A stretch of DNA of 64,000 nt, taken from assembly GCA_014905825.1 (NCBI GenBank), contig JACGCN010000046.1:186001-250000 (forward strand), given 5' to 3'. Made by a program: the position numbers and the translations under genes. This document shows positions 57,153 to 64,000 of this stretch, one piece after another (the first letter of the stretch is position 1; each line of letters opens with the position of its first letter). The stretch comes from Lyophyllum atratum (taxonomy: Eukaryota; Basidiomycota; Agaricomycetes; Agaricales; Lyophyllaceae). Below the pieces are notes generated by a model. The model was not told the DNA's origin, did not search any database, and was given only the letters and a program-made list of their open reading frames with translations.

Positions 57153-58135
57153 CGAGCATCACCCAAACATCTTCGCGGACCCGAGCCGGGCGTGGGCGAT
57201 GCTCTGGGCGCGGGTGATTCTTACCTGGTTGCGAACGTGCTACCGGCTGATGTCACGGGGCACGGGTTTGAGAGGTTGAGGGAGGAGGTGGAATGGTACA
57301 CGATGCATCATCATGCTGAGTTAGTATGTTGGATTTGTGGGTCTTGGACGCTGATGCTATCTGGTGGCAAGCGGTGAAGCGCCGACGCTTGTGGCGTTGG
57401 AAGCAGATGTCGCTGAGGATGGCAGGTACGTTGGGATCTCATGCTTGAGAGTTGGATTCTGATCGTGGTGTAACTTTCCTCTGTACCGACATCCTGCAGA
57501 CGAATAGCCGCCTCTGTCTGCGTTCTCGCCTACTGTTGCTGAAATCCGTAATCACGTCCAGGAGGTATGTTCTACCCAGTCTATATATCTCTCCTACGGC
57601 GTGGACGGCTAAGCACATCCTCTCAGGTCCTCGAGCACCTGTAAACCACGTCCTCATCCAACACTACCGTTCGGGGAAAGACTGTATCTCTGAACACTCC
57701 GACAAAACCATCAACGTCATCCGCGGGTCCAACATCATGAACGTCAGTGCCCAGCGCGTCATGAGTCATAACCCTCCGCCTCAAGAGTACCCACCCGAAG
57801 GCGGCGCTGACGTGCCCATCAGATACGAGTCTCGCACAGAGCAGGCCGCCTCCAGGAGGTACCCAGCGCATCCCTCACTCCACATCTCGATGTTCGTGAT
57901 GGGCCCTGCGACCAACACGCAGTGGCTACACGGAACCCACGACGACAACCGCCCGGCGAGCTCGAAGTCTGAGGCGGAGCTGTTCCAACGCACGGAACGT
58001 ATTAGCCTGACATTTCGCCATATTGGCGTGTTCTTGACGGAGGATGGGGGGAAGACCTTTGGGTATGGCGCGAAGGGGAAGACGAGGGGGGAGGTGCATC
58101 CAATGGTGTTTTGTGGGGAGAGAGTGAGGCGTTGA
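57153..58135 (+). pseudogene. AlkB-type 2-oxoglutarate/Fe(II) dioxygenase, disabled
   Basis: The catalytic core is clear: HYRSGKDCISEHSDKTIN holds the Fe-binding HxD, LHGTHDDNR the second His, and ERISLTFRHIGVF the 2-oxoglutarate-binding Arg, as in ALKBH2/3-like demethylases. Upstream pieces SYLVANVLPADV..FERLREEVEW and GEAPTLVALEADVAEDG are joined by a good 52-nt intron (57320-57371). Three breaks follow. There is no AG acceptor before the YRHPADE codons (57484). TAG stands at 57505-57507 just after that motif. One base is missing near 57640, so the next exon reads to a stop ahead of VNHVLIQHY. No ATG could be assigned to the first exon. The C-terminal part from 57640 is a single open exon. 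I judge the locus a pseudogene with an intact core. Confidence 0.75.
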
Positions 58136-58615
58136 TCGGGGTGTTTGGGGAGGATAATTAGAGGCATGATTTCGATTGGGATGAGAATCATGGGGAGGAG
58201 TTTGATGTTTTACACTTCAGGGCGACTCGTGAGGGCGATTACTAGGTTTGGTTTCTTGTGGGGTTACTCGCATGTACGACAAGGAACAGGTCTTATCGAT
58301 CAATAAATTTGCTGTACAGGTACATATAATGGTGGACAGAGGAAATGCAGCACGCCTTCGCATTATTACACGGACTACGTGAAGTGGATTCTAATACATG
58401 ACTGTACCATCATGGCACTGCAGCAGGGTTCGTCATGGTCCACACCGCTTCCGTCAAGGCACGAAGCCCGCACAGCGATGAGGGTAGTGGTTGAACGGGT
58501 GATCAAGGTGGAGGGGCCGAGACGAGGCTGCCGTGGGGTTACACTCTCCCTCATGCATTCAAAGACATCCAAGTCTCGTCGATAACCTCCTCCCTCACTG
58601 CCCACTGTTCCGGCT
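58136..58615. other. Convergent spacer
   Basis: No feature. A stretch around 58340-58395 resembles 56565-56615 (both contain GCAGCACG and GACTA..GT(A/G)AAGT), too weak to call a repeat. Confidence 0.35.
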
Positions 58616-59650
58616 TCACGCTACTCGCGATCTTGTTTTTTGTGTTGAGGATTGTTGGGGCGGTTCGTCGGATTCGTATATGAGGTCGTGACCAGTGAAC
58701 CATGGGTGGGCTAGGATTTGGGGTACTGTGAATCGGTTTGGAACATCCTTTTGAAGAATATTATTGATCAAGTCTCGGGATTCTAGAGATAGTGTGAGCA
58801 ATATTCAAATCAATTCTAATAGGTCGCACCTACTATCGAGAGCCAATCAGGGTCTTCAAAATCTCCTTGGACGATCTTTTCCCGCATTACATCTTCGTCA
58901 TCATCGTCAAATGGAAGTGTCCCCGTAGAAGGCAGTACAGTATGATGCCCAGCGACCAGACATCAACCTCTGTTCATCGGTGAGATAGAATTCATGTAGG
59001 AAGCGTAGCGGACGTACCTGGTCCCTGATACTTCTTTCCCTGCAACATCTCCGGAGACGCGTAGCCTGTCGTATCACAGAAGGTCTTTATAAAGCTGCCC
59101 CGCTCAAACTCCCGCGTGAATCCAAGATCACCTAGTTTGACGCGACATCGTTCATCGAGGAGCACATACTCCAGTTTGAAGTCACAATGAACGATGCCGT
59201 TATCGTGTAGGTAGGCCACCGCCAGGCAGAGCTGACCAAAGACTATCCTCGTCTCTTCCTCCGCCAATCGCCCTTTCTCTGCGAGATAGTCGAACAGCTC
59301 TCCCCCACAGCATAGTTCGGTAACCAACCAGATTGACGACTCCATCGCGATGACCTCGTACATTTGCGCGACGTGTGGATGATGTAGCTGGCGGTGGTGG
59401 TGTATTTCGCGAGTCAGGGAAGCCGACATGGCCTTTGGAATCTGCTTAATGGCGACGCGAGTCCATGTAAATCGATGAGTTCCCACCCGTACTTTTCCAT
59501 AGGCTCCTAGTGTATCAGACGGTGAACTCACATACTGGCATGTTAAACTGGTAGAGAGGAGATCTACCTCCCAGCACCACCTCGACGATATGACTGGCTG
59601 CCTTGTTCCTGCTAACAAACGACCCCAAGACAAGCAGCCTATATCCTCCA
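58616..59650 (-). pseudogene. CAMK-like Ser/Thr protein kinase, degenerate
   Basis: Kinase subdomains run in order on the minus strand: GGAYGKVRVGTHRFT (Gly loop, after an intron), VAIKQIPK (Lys), LVTELCCGGELFDYLAEKG, the catalytic loop, LGDLGFTREFE, TTGYASPEMLQGKKY, then DVWSLGIILYCLL and finally LINNILQKDVPNRFTVPQILAHPWF. Several invariant positions have changed: HRD reads HCD, the Mg-binding Asn of the catalytic loop is Tyr (HCDFKLEY), DFG reads DLG and CGTT reads CDTT. In addition one base is missing at about 58926, so LL and the following GTLPFDDDDEDVM block are in different frames. Relatives are the agaricomycete kinases with the LPFDDDDED acidic run. Taken together this is a pseudogene or pseudokinase remnant. 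Confidence 0.75.
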
Positions 59651-60349
59651 CTCCCGGTCGAATGTCAAGGCCGCGACGTCGACTGAATTTGAGTCTCGTC
59701 TCGATCAAGGACAAGAGTCTTGGGTAAATGAAAGGGTGTTTTCCGTGGCCAGGGAGTTGTGTAGATGATCGAGAGGCATTTGCAGGGGTTCGGAAAGGAC
59801 TGGAATAGTGATTGAGTGAGCAAGTGCAAGGGCGTGAAGTCAGAGAAAAACTGTACATTCGACTTGTCGGGTGTTGCAGGATGATGATGCTTTGCTCGCA
59901 GGTTTGCTTTCGGGCGCTAGAACGCTGAGCCGCGATGGATGAGCAATCCTTTATGAGATGTGGATGGCGTCAAATGGATGCTGGTCTTGTTTCGGGCGCA
60001 AAAAGGTCAGTGTCAGGACCACGACGGTATGGCTGAACAATGGGCGCCAGCTTCTCGCTGGGCGTCTACGATGGCAGGAAAGAGAAAAACTCACCTCCGA
60101 TCATTCATTAGACCCTCCATGAACACTCGCAGCGTCAACTCATACATCCTGTCTTTCCTTCTCAGCGCTTCTACAGTTGTGAGGGCGACAGCACACCCGA
60201 GGTCGACCTGAGGGCTGATTTGCATGTGTGGACGCAAGGACGGTTGAATCGATGCCATTGGCGCAGCTGAGGGAGTCTAACGAGGCGGACATTCCATCTT
60301 CGGGAACTGGAGGTGCGGATATGAGAACTATCGGGAGTCAGGAGAGAGG
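59651..60349. other. Intergenic, no supported gene
   Basis: A plus open frame at 59960-60211 is unsupported. Nothing else recognised. Confidence 0.4.
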
Positions 60350-60385
60350 ATAGATGTCACTAGTTGGAGTAAAGGGTCGTATCAC

Positions 60386-60660
60386 TAATTTAGATAAGGC
60401 TTTGATAAGCCATTTGAAGTCGGTTAACTCTAGTGCTGTTGAACAGCCTCACCTCGATGCAGATGACCTCTCATATCCCGATTTCTCTACCAGATTAGAC
60501 CTATAAACCACCTGTCTTCAATTCCGACCGTTTCTGTGGCTCCAACTACTGTGGTGCTACGTATCTCACCGAACGCGATATAGTGGACACCTGTTTTCAC
60601 GCCTCGCGCGTTTCGTGGACCCACAAGACCAAACAACTCGGTTTGCCATATGTAGAGCGG
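60386..60660 (+). pseudogene. Orphan coding fragment ending in a good splice donor
   Basis: Two adjacent open pieces in different frames (ALISHLKSVNSSAVEQPHLD to about 60500, then YKPPVFNSDRFCGSNYCGAT to LPYVER at 60660) look like one coding region with a frameshift or a short intron near 60500. The second piece has four Cys and ends exactly at GTAAGT. No family was recognised and no start or stop could be assigned. It directly precedes the intron-like repeat array. Confidence 0.3.
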
Positions 60661-61055
60661 TAAGTATGAGCCGCTCTAGTGACTTGTAAGTGTATTCTCC
60701 TTAGCTTATCTCCACTATTCTGACTCGAACTTGAATTATAGACAGCACTACTTTGAAGTTAGTGAACCAAGTGCGTCCCAAAAATCGAAACATGTTGTAA
60801 GTATATTCTCCTTAGCTTATCTTCTTTACTATCCTAAGTTACTCGAACTTGAATTATATACAGGGTTTCTAAGGTGGCTATGAGCCGCACTATAGTAACT
60901 TGTAAGTGTATTCTCCTTAGCTTATCTTCTCTACTATCCTTACTCAAACTTGAATCATAGACAGGGTTTCCGAAGTGACTATGAGCCGCTCTATAGTAAC
61001 TTGTAAGTGTATGATATTCTCCTTAGCTTAACTTCTCTCCTATCCTAACTTAGAC
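60661..61055 (+). repeat. Tandem array of intron-like units (about 4 copies of a 101-111 bp unit)
   Basis: Each unit holds an exon-like piece (TATGAGCCGCTCTA then GTAACTT) followed by GTAAGTGTATTCTCCTTAGC, a TACTATCC word, CTCGAACTTGAATTATA and ending ACAG. The donor words stand at 60686, 60797, 60902 and 61003, spaced 111, 105 and 101 bases. The first three intron-like parts are 60, 67 and 63 nt long and end in AG. The fourth loses its 3' end near 61055. Confidence 0.75.
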
Positions 61056-61235
61056 TTGACGCGTCAAGGCACGTGAAGTAGGGCATTGTAATAGTACCAC
61101 AATACAAGTCGTCGTCAACGTACAATGCCTCAATTGTCTCGACAATGGCCAATGCATGGGGTCATGCTGTCCACTGCCCTTATAAGCTTGCCTGAGGCAA
61201 ATATGCTGCTTAATTCTCCCCTAGCTCGTCCTACC

Positions 61236-62809
61236 ATGCCTCGTAACAACCCATCTGGTACTAACCAACACTCTAAGGGATCCCTTCGTGCGTCTTGACT
61301 ACTTTCTCATGCACCAAATACTACTACTGACCTGTGCATTGAAGTCAAGAATCACCCTAACCTTCCTCAACTCATCCAGCAACACCTCAACCAAAATGCC
61401 CTTCAGAAGGACATTCCAAATCTTCTGCTAGAAGACGACGGTATTCAAATTGGGTGAGTCCTATTCCGACTTAATAAGCTCCCGCTGATTACGCTGACAC
61501 GTCCTTAGCCTACGTTCAGTAGAGAGTATTATCAAGAAATTTTCATTGCGAACAACACGTCAAAGCGGGCTCACAGAGATTGATAAAGGTGCTGCAATCC
61601 TGACTATCATTGCGGAGGACCCATTAGGTCGATGGGGAAGCCGTAGTGTGAAAGAGAAGTTAAGGCTTCAAGGTTACCATGTTAGTCGGTAAGTCTTGAA
61701 CAATTCATTATGTCCCCGTGGTCCTAACTATTGCATCGCTACAGTGAATTCATCAATGCCTTCCAACGGCAGCATGATCCTGTTGCTGTTGCTGCACGTC
61801 ATCCCTTGACGCGAAAAGTTCATACTTCAACGCTCTGGTCCGCTGGTCCAAATGAGGAGTGGTGCGTTGACGGGCATGAGAAGTTGGTCGCAGACATGGG
61901 GATTGCCATCTGGGGCATTGTTGACAAGTGGTCTCGCCTAGAGCTTTGTCTTAGGGCAGTCCCCAATGCTCGAGATACGAGAGTCCCCATCGCGTTATAC
62001 TTACAGACTGTCAAGGAATGCGGTGGTGAGTTTCTTTACTTATGCTGATATGCGATGCTTATAGTTTGCTAGGAATGCCATCTGTCGTTGCGGCTGATAA
62101 GGGTACTGAACTTGGACCCCTCCTTGCTGCCCAAGGGGTACTACGGTGAGTTATGGTCATGCCTCATGCTTACTGTATTTCTTAGACTCGTTAACAGACA
62201 GCTCTACCTTCCTGATCTCGATATCGAGACGGTGCCACCCTTCAGAACCGTCAAGAGTGTCTACAACATTACGCGTGAGAGAGCCTGGCGTCCGCTCCTT
62301 GAGAATCACCTTCGCAATATTCAGCATGAGTATCACCATGGCCGAATTGACGGTGGCTATCATCCCAATGATCTAGTCCACAAGTAAGCATATCCCTACC
62401 ATATTCCATTTAGTGATACTTACCGAGTTTTAGAGCTGTCGCTACTTGGTTGTGGGCCAAGATTGTCCAAGCGCGCCTTGACATAGTCTTGGAGGAACAC
62501 AAGTACCACGTCATCCGCAAGCAGAAGAAAACGTCACTTCCAAGCGGTAAACGACGCATTGACTTCTATAAACAACCAGAGGAGTGGAATGGGACGCATT
62601 GTCTCATCAAGGTCCCCGAGACAGACATTGATCGACTTATTGCGGAGCATGCTGATCATGAAGTACTTCAGTTTGGCAGTGATGAAACTGTAGCGGTTTG
62701 CGAGCAAGTATACCAAGTCATCGGGAGCCCAAATCTTGTGGCATCGGAGGGATGGAACATATTTAGGGGTATGATTGAACAGATGGAGCATGATTCTAGC
62801 CTTTCCTAG
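61236..62809 (+). CDS. Integrase-core (rve-like) domain protein of a mobile element, with one in-frame stop
   Basis: Six exons (61236-61453, 61509-61688, 61745-62025, 62073-62145, 62186-62383, 62434-62809) join in frame to 441 codons. The N-terminal half (IIKKFSLRTTRQSG, then DPLGRWGSRSVKEKLRLQG) is helix-turn-helix-like. The integrase core has NEEWCVDGHEKL with the first acid, AADKGTELGPLLAAQ with the second, and KSVYNITRERAWRPLLEN with a candidate third, then HEYHHGRIDGGYHP. This is the integrase-core family widespread in agaricomycete genomes. A TGA at 61296-61298 interrupts the first exon after 20 codons, where a CGA-to-TGA change would explain it; everything later is open. No flanking inverted repeats were found. 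Confidence 0.65.
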
Positions 62810-62899
62810 CTACATAATAATCGAAATATCTTCCTGTCCTCGTCACTATCCAAGATCATTTGGGACAAGCAGCTGAGTATTAGTCTCGGACGTCAGCAA

Positions 62900-62990
62900 T
62901 TTCTGTCAAAGCGATTCCGTCAAAGCTATACCGCCAAAGCGAATCGGCCCAAGCGATTCCGTCAAAGCAGCACATTTGAGCCAAAGCGCT
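62900..62990 (+). repeat. Iterated CAAAGCGATTCCGT-like motif upstream of the zinc-ribbon gene
   Basis: About six imperfect copies of a 14-17 base word (TCAAAGCGATTCCG, TCAAAGCTATACCG, CCAAAGCGAATCGG, CCAAGCGATTCCG and so on) follow one another and stop about 15-20 bases before a TATAAAA box. Confidence 0.65.
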
Positions 62991-63003
62991 CACCTACCTC
63001 AAC

Positions 63004-63012
63004 CTATAAAAT
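63004..63012 (+). promoter_or_regulatory. TATA box and 5'-UTR intron of the zinc-ribbon gene
   Basis: CTATAAAAT precedes CCG-GTGAGT at about 63014, and an AAACAG acceptor falls directly before the ATG at 63059. The leader therefore probably contains a 40-odd nt intron. Confidence 0.45.
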
Positions 63013-63058
63013 CCGGTGAGTAGCTTAGCATGCAATCACCCTCATTTATCTAAACAGA

Positions 63059-64000
63059 ATGCCGCTGCATTCACAGATCCTTAACCGTCGTTGCTCTGGC
63101 TGTTCTCACTATTCTGATCCATACCTTGACAAGGATGGTCACTGCGGCCATTGTAATCAGCGCGCCAAGGGAACCTTCCAGGAAGGCGTGAAGACTTGCG
63201 ATACTTGCGGCGCTTCTCATGAGCTGATGACTGGAACTCAATGTGGCATTTGCAAAGCCAGAGAGAACCAGGCTGACAAGGAATGGCCTTCTTGTCGCAG
63301 CTGCGGTGATGTCTACCAGTTCCTATATCCTGGTACCAACTGCGGAAGTTGCAACGAATATCGTACGTCCTTTCAAGTCATCCCGCTGTTTTTATGACCT
63401 TAGTGTCCCCCTTAGGAGGCACAGTTGGCGCCTCGGTTCGAAATGCTCTCGCGCAAGCGCCCAACCCGAGAGACCCTGGACCACCTCCAGCACCTCTTGC
63501 ACGCGCGATGAATATCCCTCAGGAGGTGCGCTATTCTCCTTGTTATTTTAGTACTAGCATAGCTGACATGCTGCCAGAACTTTGGCCTGTCCAGCTCCAT
63601 TATTGACAGCATGCGTAGCGCTGGTGACCGAGCCAGAGCCAAGTCTGCCTATCCTCAACGTGTCCCCAAGGGCAACCTTCATGGCGCTGCAGCCACCATG
63701 AGGCTCAGAGAGGGAAAGCCCCTGGGCAATATTACTATTAAGGTGGGTTAAGCCTCGTGCCCCGATTTGCTTATCTTAACTTCTAGTAATAGGTCTCAAA
63801 GGCATTCAATCACAAGCTGCCCAAGGCGAAGCGGGATATGGATTTAGACCCTTTTTCAGTAACCGTTGCTCCCGAGAAAGCATTCATGGAGGTTCTTGAG
63901 AACATTCGAGTTCATCTGGACTTGCATTGCTGCGACAATTATGGCTACCGGGTCCAGGCAGTGTACGTAGCTCCTATTCATCGTTCAAGTCTCTTATTTA
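63059..64000 (+). CDS. Triple zinc-ribbon protein, N-terminal part, leaves the window
   Basis: Exon 1 (63059 to about 63363) codes for three CxxC...CxxC pairs in tandem: CSGC with CGHC, CDTC with CGIC, and CRSC with CGSC, each about 25-35 residues and consistent with zinc ribbons. Consistent introns then join a Pro-rich linker (NPRDPGPPPAPL), a basic stretch (KSAYPQRVPKGNLHG) and VSKAFNHKLPKAKRDMDLDP followed by PEKAFMEVLENIRVHLDLHC, still open when the window ends. I do not recognise the family with certainty. Similar zinc-ribbon headers occur in fungal proteins with alpha-type kinase domains, but that domain would lie beyond this window. The gene is intact as far as visible. Confidence 0.6.

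Noticed and set aside
9551..58928. Explaining all single-base frame changes as sequencing errors
   Set aside because: More than a dozen spliced genes here read through without one frame error, while the changes concentrate in loci that also carry stop codons or lost catalytic residues. Read data would still be the final test.

Overview
This window is nuclear DNA of a basidiomycete fungus, almost certainly an agaricomycete. The genes carry many short introns (about 50-65 nt) with GT..AG ends. The families present are typical of that group: F-box proteins, HMG-box regulators, a Crinkler-type P-loop/nuclease protein, an agaricomycete DUF6699-type protein, fungal multi-pass membrane proteins and a pogo-like transposon. 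Gene models below were spliced by hand from the sequence; exon joins were accepted only when donor, acceptor and reading frame all agreed.

Layout. 0-3.2 kb: a TMEM50/Vps68-type membrane protein and two tRNA-Val(AAC) genes. 3.2-8.4 kb: a long empty stretch, then an HMG-box regulator. 9.2-9.9 kb: a broken APH-family phosphotransferase. 12.9-13.5 kb: a small secreted precursor made of eleven Trp-Lys-Arg-ended repeats, the best candidate here for a little-described system (a Kex2-processed repeat peptide). 15.6-20.9 kb: dihydrofolate synthase, a multi-pass membrane protein and myo-inositol oxygenase. 23.3-28.0 kb: two paralogous glycine-rich membrane-anchored proteins on either side of a tRNA-Tyr. 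28.7-31.3 kb: two decayed copies of a metallo-beta-lactamase-fold hydrolase. 32.4-35.5 kb: a complete pogo/Fot1-like transposon with terminal inverted repeats, TA target duplication and an intact spliced transposase. 37.3-38.9 kb: a second HMG-box regulator. 42.5-43.4 kb: a HhH-GPD DNA glycosylase. 47.2-55.1 kb: an F-box protein, a DUF6699-type protein and the Crinkler-like protein. 55.4-59.7 kb: three damaged genes in a row (DDX60-like helicase tail, AlkB-type dioxygenase, CAMK-like kinase). 60.3-64 kb: an orphan exon, a tandem array of intron-like repeats, an integrase-core gene and the start of a zinc-ribbon protein that leaves the window.

The housekeeping genes look independent of each other (folate, inositol catabolism, base excision repair, vacuolar/endosomal sorting). 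The other half of the window is accessory: effector-like, secreted-peptide, transposon and pseudogene content. The intact genes show no frameshift in their coding sequence, so the single-base lesions concentrated in the APH, MBL, AlkB and kinase loci are probably real decay, not sequencing noise.
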